This document shows positions 1-6,058 of a DNA stretch of 7,829 nucleotides, piece by piece; the stretch's first letter is position 1; each line of letters starts with the position of its first letter. Below the pieces are notes generated by a model. That model had not been told where the DNA came from, searched no databases, and saw nothing but the letters and a program-made list of their open reading frames with translations. The stretch spans positions 291 to 8,119 of the forward strand of contig DFFD01000146.1 in the NCBI GenBank assembly GCA_002369495.1, written 5' to 3'. Origin of the DNA: Lachnospiraceae bacterium UBA3785. GTDB lineage: Bacteria > Bacillota > Clostridia > Lachnospirales > Lachnospiraceae. The translations under genes and the position numbers were made by a program.

Positions 1-59
1 GTCTGATGTCCGAAATGGACGCCTGCTTCGAGCAGCTGTTTCATGGAAATAACACTCAT
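1..59 (-). CDS. rpsB: 30S ribosomal protein S2, N-terminal fragment
   Basis: Only the first 19 codons are present and the gene continues past the left edge. They read MSVISMKQLLEAGVHFGHQ, which I recognise as the conserved start of bacterial ribosomal protein S2, including the LLEAGVHFGH block. S2 is a late-assembling small-subunit protein that sits between head and body of the 30S subunit near S1 and the mRNA exit side. The ATG at 59-57 is preceded by a strong AAGGAG eight bases upstream, so the start is secure. It has its own promoter and a long leader, so it is probably transcribed independently of the protease gene before it. In most bacteria rpsB is followed by tsf, but that would lie outside the window. 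Confidence 0.95.
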   Translation of the reverse strand, partial: MSVISMKQLLEAGVHFGHQ

Positions 60-67
60 TTTCGTTT

Positions 68-73
68 CTCCTT
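68..73 (-). promoter_or_regulatory. ribosome binding site of rpsB
   Basis: AAGGAG on the minus strand, followed by eight bases and then the ATG of rpsB. It lies just outside the foldable leader, so in the simplest fold it stays single-stranded. Confidence 0.85.
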
Positions 74-87
74 TTTGGTTTTTCCTG

Positions 88-151
88 TCACCCATATGCT
101 TCCGTGCGCCGAGACCCTGAGGGCACCGAACGGCGTGATCCGCATATGTGA
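88..151 (-). promoter_or_regulatory. foldable 5' leader of rpsB mRNA
   Basis: The rpsB leader contains nested inverted repeats. The outer arm is CATATGC (93-99) against GCATATG (142-148), extended by TCA/TGA (88-90 with 149-151) after a two-base bulge. Inside it, CGCCG (107-111) can pair with CGGCG (131-135), and CCC (115-117) with GGG (121-123) around a three-base loop. The structure begins shortly after the predicted transcription start and ends about 15 bases before the ribosome binding site. Many ribosomal protein genes are autoregulated through such leaders, so this could bind S2, but I cannot match it to a described leader family. No U-run follows, so it is not an intrinsic terminator. 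Confidence 0.5.
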
Positions 152-169
152 TTTTTTTGCGACTTTTCT

Positions 170-198
170 ATTCTACACATAATAAGAGACTTTGTCAA
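170..198 (-). promoter_or_regulatory. promoter of rpsB
   Basis: A perfect -35 box TTGACA (198-193) and a -10 box TAGAAT (175-170) are separated by exactly 17 bases, close to the sigma-70/SigA consensus. Transcription would begin near 163, giving a leader of about 104 nt. The -35 box overlaps the stop codon of the CPBP protease gene (197-195), so the promoter is tucked against the end of the upstream gene with no terminator visible between them. Confidence 0.85.
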
Positions 199-1136
199 TA
201 CTGATTGCATTTTTCATCGTCTTTAAAAATGAAAACCGCCAGCGCCGCCGTGCCGACGCACGCCGCGGCCAGGAACGCGTAGTAGACAGGGTCCGGGATA
301 TCAAAATTTCCGCTGTACAGCAGTTCATTTGCGAGCGTCGCATAGAGATTGTTCAGCATGTGGGCCGCGATCGGGACCATGATCGTCCCGTAGTGCTCGT
401 AGAGCATCGCGAACACGAAGCCCATGACCGTCGCGAACACGCCCTGCGTGAGGTTTCCGTGGTAGATCCCGAAGGCAAGCCCGGAAAGCAGCGCGGCGAA
501 AAGCGGATCAAGATCCTCGCGAAGCCGCCGGAAGACGAGACCCCGGAAGGTCATGTCCTCGGCCAGCGGCGCAATCACCCCGATCACGATGACCTGGACG
601 AGCAGGCCTGTCTTTTCGTAAAGTTCTTCCATCTCCTGCTCGATTTCCGATTCCGGCAGGTTCAGGAGCGCGATGACGAGGTTCACCACGATCGCGAGGC
701 ACATCACAAACGCAAGGACTGTGAGCCAGTCTGAGATGCCCATTTTCTTTTTGGCGAGGCACTCCTCCGGCACGTCCGCCCGCCGGATCCGCTCATCCCG
801 CATGAACAGGCTGAGGAGCGGCACGAAAATAATCAGCTCCGCAGCCCCGGAGAGCGCAATCTGGTTGTTGTAGAGGAAATCGTAGGCGGCGCCGCTGTCC
901 CGGAACATCCCCAGAAGAACTGTCAAGAAGAGAAAAACCGTTATAAATATTTCGGAGACGATGCCGGTACCCACCCCGTGGATGAGGACCGGGTAGACAA
1001 GGCGCCAGAGCTTCAGGATGATCCCCGCACCTTTCTTCTGCCGCCGCGGCGGCTCATAGAACGGGTTCTCCCGCGGAGGGAGCTCCCCGGGGATACCGTC
1101 GTCACCGTAATAATCGTCATACACATTTCTTTCCAT
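195..1136 (-). CDS. CPBP family intramembrane metalloprotease (Abi/CAAX protease-like)
   Basis: A 313-residue multi-pass membrane protein of the CPBP (Rce1/CAAX protease-like) family. After a hydrophilic, Pro- and Tyr-rich N-terminus of about 35 residues come several hydrophobic helices. The three family motifs are present: EDxxxR in EDMTFRG (Glu193, Asp194, Arg198), FxxxH in FGIYH (His226) and HxxxN in HMLNN (His259, Asn263). The usual first motif is EExxxR, so the second Glu is replaced by Asp. The family cleaves peptides within the membrane; bacterial members process various peptides, and some give bacteriocin immunity. The substrate here is unknown. I chose the ATG at 1136, which has AGAGG nine bases upstream. 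An in-frame TTG at 1154 would add six residues but falls at the foot of a hairpin. The gene follows the amidase by 50 bases and ends in the rpsB promoter. Confidence 0.88.
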   Translation of the reverse strand: MERNVYDDYYGDDGIPGELPPRENPFYEPPRRQKKGAGIILKLWRLVYPVLIHGVGTGIVSEIFITVFLFLTVLLGMFRDSGAAYDFLYNNQIALSGAAELIIFVPLLSLFMRDERIRRADVPEECLAKKKMGISDWLTVLAFVMCLAIVVNLVIALLNLPESEIEQEMEELYEKTGLLVQVIVIGVIAPLAEDMTFRGLVFRRLREDLDPLFAALLSGLAFGIYHGNLTQGVFATVMGFVFAMLYEHYGTIMVPIAAHMLNNLYATLANELLYSGNFDIPDPVYYAFLAAACVGTAALAVFIFKDDEKCNQY

Positions 1137-1152
1137 AGTAACCTGCCTCTTC

Positions 1153-1181
1153 AAAAGCCCGGCGCATCAGGGCGCCGGGCT
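1153..1181 (-). terminator. GC-rich hairpin after the amidase gene, probable terminator or attenuator
   Basis: A perfect 10-bp stem, AGCCCGGCGC (1156-1165) against GCGCCGGGCT (1172-1181), closes a six-base loop. On the minus strand it starts five bases after the amidase stop codon, and the last paired U plus the three following bases give a UUUU run. That makes it an intrinsic terminator with a short U tract, so read-through into the CPBP gene is likely. No U-run follows on the plus strand. I saw no separate promoter between the hairpin and the CPBP start at 1136, so the protease gene probably depends on partial read-through, or the hairpin mainly protects the upstream mRNA. Confidence 0.7.
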
Positions 1182-1186
1182 CCTTA

Positions 1187-2128
1187 TTATTCCTCTGCTT
1201 CCGGGAACTCCGCAAAGTATGCGTCGATACCGTCCGCAAGACCCTGAACGATCAGATCCTGCCCCTCCTCGGAGGCCAGGAAGAGGTCCTCATCCGGGTT
1301 GGTCATGAAGCCCATCTCGACGATGGATACCGGCATGGCCGCCCAGTTGATGCCTGTCATGTCATCCTGATAGATATTGTCGATCATCCGCTGTCCGGTC
1401 TTCTCCGCCTGATGCTGCTGTAGGAGCTCGGAAAGTCTCCGGCTCTTCGCGATCAGGTCCTCGGAGAGATACGGGTTCGCGTTCGACGGGCCGTAGCACA
1501 GGACGCCGGTGACGGAGTGGTTGTCCACGCCGTTGCAGTGGATCCTGACGAGGATATCCGCGCCGGCCTCCTCCGCGATCTTCGCCCGGTCGACGTTCGA
1601 GAGTTTCACGTCGTTGATCTCGCGCGTCATCACCACGTCGTAGCCGCGCTCTAAGAGCTCGTCGCGGAGCTTCAGGCTCACCTCGAGATTCACCTCGTAT
1701 TCGTTCTTGCCGGAGGTCTCGCCGTAGGTGCCGCTCGTGACGCCCTGCTTCATGACGTCCGAACCGGGACCGTTCGGCTCGGGATCCTTGATCTGCTCGG
1801 TCTCATGGCCGGGATCGATGCAGACGAGGATCTTATCCTCTTCCTCCTCCGGTACGGATTCCGCCGCAGAGCTGTCCGGATTCTCCGGAATACCGGTGAC
1901 GGGTATCATGTTTCCCGAAACCGAAGGAAGCGACTCGCTGCTCTCGGTGACGGACGAACCCGAAACGGATTCCACGGCCGACTCAGTATTGCCACCCGAA
2001 TTCACCGGATCCTTCCGATGAAGGATCCCGGACACCAGGACCAGCACGCCCACAATAAACGCCAGGATCGCGCTGACCAGTATCACTTTGAGTACCCCGT
2101 TATTTGAATTTCTGTTGTTTTCTTCCAT
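1187..2128 (-). CDS. membrane-anchored N-acetylmuramoyl-L-alanine amidase (Amidase_3)
   Basis: A 313-residue cell wall amidase that cuts the bond between N-acetylmuramic acid and L-alanine in peptidoglycan. Residues 11-36 form a single hydrophobic anchor after an Asn-rich cytoplasmic tip. Residues about 40-98 are a Ser/Glu-rich low-complexity linker ending in EEEED. The Amidase_3 domain starts at ILVCIDPGH (about 100) and runs to the end. The expected zinc ligands are His108 (DPGH), Glu143 (NEYEVNL) and His197 (RIHCNG), and the catalytic Glu is Glu271 (VEMGFMTNPDED). The domain looks complete and active. No SH3, LysM or CwpV-type wall-binding domain is attached, so localisation relies on the anchor. 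The start ATG has GGGGAG nine bases upstream. It follows argS by 49 bases with no terminator visible, so it is probably co-transcribed, and it is followed by a GC-rich hairpin. Confidence 0.93.
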   Translation of the reverse strand: MEENNRNSNNGVLKVILVSAILAFIVGVLVLVSGILHRKDPVNSGGNTESAVESVSGSSVTESSESLPSVSGNMIPVTGIPENPDSSAAESVPEEEEDKILVCIDPGHETEQIKDPEPNGPGSDVMKQGVTSGTYGETSGKNEYEVNLEVSLKLRDELLERGYDVVMTREINDVKLSNVDRAKIAEEAGADILVRIHCNGVDNHSVTGVLCYGPSNANPYLSEDLIAKSRRLSELLQQHQAEKTGQRMIDNIYQDDMTGINWAAMPVSIVEMGFMTNPDEDLFLASEEGQDLIVQGLADGIDAYFAEFPEAEE

Positions 2129-2177
2129 TATTTATTACTCCCCTTCTTGCGAAATGTCTCCCCTGTCACTCGCATTC

Positions 2178-3953
2178 TTACATATGATCCGGGGCGGAGA
2201 ATCCCAGCATGTCAATACTCTTTTCCAGCACGTTCTTCGTGATGTCAAGGAGCCTTAAGTAACTCGCCTTCTTCGCCTCATCCGTCTCGCTGAGGATCCT
2301 CGTCTCATGGTAGAAACGGTTGAAATCGTTGGCCGCCGCATAGATAAACGCGCAGATCTTGTGCGGCGCGAGTTCCGAAGCCGCCTCCTCCACAGCGCCG
2401 CCGAAGCCGGCGATGTCCAGCATGAGGGCCTTCTCTTCCGGAGCGGCCGGCGGAAGAAGGGCTGCATTTTCAAAGGAAATGCCTGTCTCCTCAGCCTTCT
2501 TCAGGATCGACTTGATGCGGACGATCGTGTAGAGGATGTACGGACCGGTGTTGCCCTCGAAGGCCGTGAACTTCTCCGTGTCGAACACGTAGTCCTTGGC
2601 GGCCTGGTTCGAGAGATCGCCGTACTTGATTGCGGAGAGCGAAACCGTCTCGGCGGTCGTCTCCGCGTCCTCGTCGCGGACATTTTTGTTCTCGCGGATC
2701 TTCCGGACCATCCCCTCGTTGATCTCGTTCAGGAGGGTCTCCAGCCTCATGACGCCGCCCTGTCTTGTCTTGAAGGGCTTGCCGTCGCGGCCGTTCATCG
2801 TGCCGAAGCCGACGTGGATCAGCTCCGTGTCTTCACCAACGAGCTTCGCCTTCCGGGCTGCCCGGAAAACCTGCGTGAAATACAGGGACTGGCGCTTGTC
2901 GACAACGTAGATGATCTCATCCGGGTTGAAAAGCTCCATGCGCTCCACGATCGTTGCGAGGTCGGTCGTGTTGTAGAGGGACGCACCGTCGGATTTTAAG
3001 ACCATGCAGGGCGGAATTTCATTTTTATCGGTGGGTTCCGCCACGTCGATGACCAGGGCTCCCTGGTCGTAGTGCGCGTAGCCCTCCGACTTGAGCCTCT
3101 CCACCATCGGCGGAATGTAGGGCTGCACGTCGGATTCGCCCTTCCAGAGGTCGAAGGAGACGTCGAGGCGGGCATAGTTCTTCTTCAGGTCGGCGATTGA
3201 AAGCTCCATGATCTTCTTCCAGAGCGCCCGGTAGCCCGGCCTGCCCTGCTGCAGTTCGTGGGTCGCCTCCATGGCCTTCGCCTTGTAGTCCTCGTCCGTC
3301 TTCGATCTGCCGGAAGCGAACGGGTAGATCTCCTCGAGCTCGGCAAGCGTGAACGGGGCTTCCTCCGGGTAGGCGTCCTCCGGCACATTTTCGGCAAAGT
3401 ACGGCAGCTCCGGCTTCCTTAAGCTCATCTCGTAGATGATGAGACCCATCTGCAGGCCCCAGTCGCCCAGATGCACGTCGCCCAGGACTTCATGCCCGGA
3501 TGCGCGCAGGATGCGCTTGATGCTCTCGCCGATGACCGCGCTTCTCAGGTGCCCGACGTGAAGAGGTTTCGCGACGTTCGGTCCGCCGTAATCGATCAGG
3601 ATCTTCTTCGGCGCGTCCGTCTGCGGGATCGAGAGATTCGGGTCCTCCCCGATCTCTGCCGTGTGGGCTGCGAGGAATGCCGGCGCCACATTGATGTTGA
3701 TGAAGCCCGGCCTTACGACCGTGATCTCCATCACATCCTTCCCGAAGAGTTCTTCCGCCTTTCTGACGGTCTCCTCCGCAATCATAAACGGTGCCTTATG
3801 ATATTTTTTGGCGCCCGCCATCGCGCCGTTGCACTGAAACTCGCAGAGATCAGGCCGGTCGGAAAGCCGGACCAGCCCGTAAGAGGCGTCGTAGCCGGCC
3901 GCCTCGAAGGCGGCGCTCATTTTTTCAGTCAGAATCGTCTGTAATTTTTTCAT
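2178..3953 (-). CDS. argS: arginyl-tRNA synthetase
   Basis: A 591-residue class I aminoacyl-tRNA synthetase that charges tRNA-Arg with arginine using ATP in the cytoplasm. The order is an N-terminal Add-1 type tRNA-recognition domain (about 1-100), the Rossmann catalytic core with the HIGH-type motif HVGH at 132-135 in GGPNVAKPLHVGHLRSA, the VGFGTMNGRDGKPFKTRQGG segment (about 381-400) that stands in for KMSKS in many ArgRS, and a C-terminal DALR anticodon-binding domain from about 460 (GPYILYTIVRIKSIL) to the end. Length is at the upper end of the usual range. The open frame extends 19 codons further upstream, but the ATG at 3953 has AAGGAG four bases before it and starts the conserved MKKLQTIL segment, so I use it. 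It lies 19 bases after the Ig-like membrane protein gene and is probably in the same transcript. Confidence 0.97.
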   Translation of the reverse strand: MKKLQTILTEKMSAAFEAAGYDASYGLVRLSDRPDLCEFQCNGAMAGAKKYHKAPFMIAEETVRKAEELFGKDVMEITVVRPGFININVAPAFLAAHTAEIGEDPNLSIPQTDAPKKILIDYGGPNVAKPLHVGHLRSAVIGESIKRILRASGHEVLGDVHLGDWGLQMGLIIYEMSLRKPELPYFAENVPEDAYPEEAPFTLAELEEIYPFASGRSKTDEDYKAKAMEATHELQQGRPGYRALWKKIMELSIADLKKNYARLDVSFDLWKGESDVQPYIPPMVERLKSEGYAHYDQGALVIDVAEPTDKNEIPPCMVLKSDGASLYNTTDLATIVERMELFNPDEIIYVVDKRQSLYFTQVFRAARKAKLVGEDTELIHVGFGTMNGRDGKPFKTRQGGVMRLETLLNEINEGMVRKIRENKNVRDEDAETTAETVSLSAIKYGDLSNQAAKDYVFDTEKFTAFEGNTGPYILYTIVRIKSILKKAEETGISFENAALLPPAAPEEKALMLDIAGFGGAVEEAASELAPHKICAFIYAAANDFNRFYHETRILSETDEAKKASYLRLLDITKNVLEKSIDMLGFSAPDHM

Positions 3954-3972
3954 AATACTCCTTGTGAAATGA

Positions 3973-4584
3973 TCACCCTGCCGGCCACGGCTCGCCCTCC
4001 ACATACACAAGCTGGGCGGCGATCGTCTTATTGCCGGAAGAGTCGCTGACGGAATAGGTCACATCCGCGGTCTTTCCGCCTTCGGCATACCGGAACGAAG
4101 TTACTTTCAGCTGGTCGATGAGATCGCCGTCGACGTTGTCGGAGACCGTCATGTTGGCGAACAGCACCTCCTCCGGATCGCCCTCTCGCATCGTGATGAT
4201 CTCATCCGAAAATGCGATCTCCGGCGCTTTCACGTCCTTCGAGGAAATGAAAACCATGGTGCCCGCCGCGAAAAATATGCCTGCCGTCGCGAGCATCACG
4301 ACAATGCGCACATCGTCGGCCGCCTCGGAGGTTCTTATTTTCCCGGTGACCACGTAGATGACGGCCGCTCCGAGAAATCCGAGCGCCGCCCCGATCGCGA
4401 TGCTGCCGTAGAACGCAATCCCGAAGGAACCGGCCAGAAGCGCGCACAGGAACGAAGCGCACGCCGCTCCGAACAGGGCAGAGATGATCATCACCCAGAC
4501 ACGGTAACCTGCACCCGCTGCTTCAGCCTGATTGTCGATCGTATCCGTATTTTCCACTTTGCTCACTTCCTTTTCGCTGCTCAT
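3973..4584 (-). CDS. membrane protein with three helices and one C-terminal Ig-like (DUF5011-type) domain
   Basis: I do not recognise this 203-residue protein as a named family. Residues 1-26 are hydrophilic. Three hydrophobic segments follow at about 28-50, 53-79 and 92-113, the first two rich in Ala and Gly. The remainder, about 118-197, resembles one bacterial Ig-like repeat of the DUF5011/HYR kind: APEI at the start, the DNVDGDL loop (149-155), then TYSVSDSSGNKT (176-187) and a closing beta strand. Such domains are usually extracellular and are found in adhesins and wall-associated proteins, so the domain probably faces outward. The ATG at 4584 has no clear Shine-Dalgarno sequence and lies three bases after the stop of the M14 gene, so translation is probably coupled. 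An in-frame GTG at codon 10, about ten bases after AAGGA, is an alternative start. Function unknown; a partner of the M14 peptidase is a guess from position. Confidence 0.75.
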   Translation of the reverse strand: MSSEKEVSKVENTDTIDNQAEAAGAGYRVWVMIISALFGAACASFLCALLAGSFGIAFYGSIAIGAALGFLGAAVIYVVTGKIRTSEAADDVRIVVMLATAGIFFAAGTMVFISSKDVKAPEIAFSDEIITMREGDPEEVLFANMTVSDNVDGDLIDQLKVTSFRYAEGGKTADVTYSVSDSSGNKTIAAQLVYVEGEPWPAG

Positions 4585-4587
4585 CCG

Positions 4588-5976
4588 TCAATGATTATAG
4601 AAGAAATCCGACAGGGCAAAGATGACGTCCCGGTTCCGGTCATAAAGCGCCGGCCATTCCGCTTCGTAGTCGGCCGGCCAGTCGTACCAGCCGCCGGTCT
4701 CCACCGTGATGGCCGGGACCCCGAGAACGAGTATGAAATAGTCGCTGCAGCCGCCCAGGTTCTGGTCGGTCGCGATGGTGGACGCCTTGCGGTAGCCGGT
4801 CACATTTACGACGGCCTCCGCGAGCGCGCTGTCTGTCTCATAGAGCTCGCCGGTCGTCCCGTAGTCCCAGTAGACGACGTTACCTTCCGAGTGATAAGCG
4901 ACCTGGCCGACGCAGTTGGTGTTCTTTGCAAGCTTGACCAGCGCCTGGGTCTCGATCTCCGAAGCAGCCGAAGGACCCTTATAGCGCGTGCAGGAGGCTG
5001 CGGCGCTGCCGCCGGTCGTCTCCCAGCCGATATCAAAGTTCCGGTTCAGGTCCACGCCGAGCATATTGGCCTTCCAGCGCGAGCAGTAACCCATCGAGTC
5101 CGGATCGCCCTTGCCGGCCTCGTTGTCGCGGCCCCAGATCGTCTTGATGTTCGCGAGGATCTCGGGGTCGTTGACCGAGTCAAATCCGAACTGGGAAAGC
5201 GTGACGCCGTCCGGATTCATCATCGGAATAAAATGGATCCGCAGGTTCTGCCAGATATGACTCCGCTCCCCTGACGAGACCGACTGCAGGTAGGACTGCA
5301 GGTGGCGCATGCCGATCTGCGTGTTGATGTACTCTCTTGCGTGGATCGAATACTGGATGATCAGATCCTTCTCCGCGTCCGGGCTTCCGACGACCACGTC
5401 GACGATCTCGCGCCCGTCCGCCGTCGTCGCAAGGCTCACTGCCTCGCAGTAATCCGAATAGCGCTTTGTCAGGAAATAGATATCCTGGCGCATCCGCTCA
5501 TAATCATACATGAGATAGGATTCCGGGACGATCTCCCCATCCGGGGCCTGCGCGTCCGTGCTGTAGGTCCATGCGCCGTAAATCCTGACCATGGAGCTCT
5601 CCTGCGGTGCCTTCGTCGGCTCCGCGGTCGGTTCAGCTGTCGGCTCAGACGTCGGTGCTGGCGTCTCCGTCACATTCTCCGCCGGACTTGTCTCCTCCGA
5701 CGCGGGCGTGACCGTGCTGCCGGCGGGCTTCGGGTCCGGGTTTTCATTTCCCCCGATCCGCTTCATCACGGTATGGATCAGCCCGACAAAGGCGGCGACC
5801 AGCAGTACAAGGAGCAGAACTCTGCCGATATAGCCGAGAATTCTCTTTCTCCTTCTCCTCTGTTTGTTTCTTCTTCTCTGTTCCGGAGAAAGTCTCTTTC
5901 CCTTCCTCCGGTTGGCGCCGTCTATTCTCTCTGACCGTTCGAGTTCTTCGAGATAGCGATATTTATCGTCTGCCAT
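4588..5976 (-). CDS. membrane-anchored M14 family zinc carboxypeptidase
   Basis: A 462-residue protein with a strongly basic cytoplasmic segment (about 25-45, many Arg and Lys), one membrane helix (about 46-70), a Thr/Pro/Glu-rich linker with PTAE repeats (about 106-124) and an extracellular M14 metallopeptidase domain to the end. The zinc site is His212 and Glu215 in HAREYI with His362 in YHSEGNVVYW. GVDLNRNF (about 307-314) holds the substrate-binding Asn-Arg pair, NPDG is at about 254-257, and the catalytic Glu is Glu426 in ITVETG. All key residues are present, so it should be active. Relatives in Firmicutes include gamma-D-glutamyl-diaminopimelate peptidases that cut wall peptides; the membrane anchor and the nearby amidase favour that over nutrient digestion, but specificity is inferred. 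The ATG at 5976 has GAGAGG seven bases upstream; an in-frame ATG at 5991 with AGGA before it would add five residues. It is the first gene after the promoter at 6047-6019. Confidence 0.9.
   Translation of the reverse strand: MADDKYRYLEELERSERIDGANRRKGKRLSPEQRRRNKQRRRRKRILGYIGRVLLLVLLVAAFVGLIHTVMKRIGGNENPDPKPAGSTVTPASEETSPAENVTETPAPTSEPTAEPTAEPTKAPQESSMVRIYGAWTYSTDAQAPDGEIVPESYLMYDYERMRQDIYFLTKRYSDYCEAVSLATTADGREIVDVVVGSPDAEKDLIIQYSIHAREYINTQIGMRHLQSYLQSVSSGERSHIWQNLRIHFIPMMNPDGVTLSQFGFDSVNDPEILANIKTIWGRDNEAGKGDPDSMGYCSRWKANMLGVDLNRNFDIGWETTGGSAAASCTRYKGPSAASEIETQALVKLAKNTNCVGQVAYHSEGNVVYWDYGTTGELYETDSALAEAVVNVTGYRKASTIATDQNLGGCSDYFILVLGVPAITVETGGWYDWPADYEAEWPALYDRNRDVIFALSDFFYNH
5615..5662 (-). 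repeat. four 12-base units encoding the Pro-Thr linker of the M14 peptidase
   Basis: On the plus strand four consecutive 12-base units each begin with GTCGG (5615, 5627, 5639, 5651), with the rest of the unit varying. They encode the PT-rich spacer (PTSEPTAEPTAEPTKAP) between the membrane anchor and the catalytic domain. The array stays in frame, so it may vary in length between strains without breaking the gene. Confidence 0.75.
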
Positions 5977-6018
5977 TCTGTAACCTCTCATCTATTCCTG
6001 GAGTGACATATAGTGGAT

Positions 6019-6047
6019 ATTATATCGCAATCATTTGAAAATGCAAA
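6019..6047 (-). promoter_or_regulatory. promoter of the M14-Ig-argS-amidase operon
   Basis: A perfect -10 box TATAAT (6024-6019) lies 17 bases after TTTGCA (6047-6042), which matches four of six bases of the -35 consensus. Transcription would start near 6012, leaving a 35-nt leader before the M14 ATG at 5976. The -35 box falls in the spacer of a perfect inverted repeat, which suggests a regulated promoter. The position just after the metA stop separates metA-ligA from the envelope operon. Confidence 0.7.
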
Positions 6048-6058
6048 CCTCAAATGAT
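6030..6058. repeat. perfect 9-bp inverted repeat around the -35 box, candidate operator
   Basis: ATCATTTGA (6030-6038) is repeated inverted as TCAAATGAT (6050-6058) with an 11-base spacer. The right arm contains the metA stop codon (6052-6050). The spacer contains the -35 box of the next operon, and the left arm lies between -35 and -10. The stem is AT-rich and no U-run follows it on the minus strand, so it is a poor terminator. A dimeric transcription factor site is the better reading, with a weak metA 3' hairpin as the alternative. Confidence 0.55.

Noticed and set aside
195..1136. CPBP protease as an abortive-infection or bacteriocin-immunity system.
   Set aside because: The family name Abi suggests it, but there is no bacteriocin, toxin, phage gene or other defence gene nearby, and the gene lies between housekeeping genes. 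A general membrane protease role is as likely.
1117..1167. A 16-codon open frame starting in the loop of the amidase-CPBP hairpin (ATG at 1167), in a different frame from the CPBP gene, as a possible leader peptide.
   Set aside because: The AAGGAG before it is twelve bases away, the start is buried in a strong hairpin, and the peptide has no run of regulatory codons. It looks like chance.
2307..2999. Plus-strand open frame of about 230 codons inside argS.
   Set aside because: It lies wholly antisense to conserved argS sequence and has no recognisable domain or start signal. The same applies to plus-strand open frames at 192-734, 3471-3944, 4591-5274 and 5302-5934.
6030..6058. The inverted repeat after metA as an intrinsic terminator.
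   Set aside because: The stem is AT-rich with an 11-base loop and is not followed by a U-run on the minus strand. An operator is a better fit, though a weak 3' hairpin cannot be excluded.
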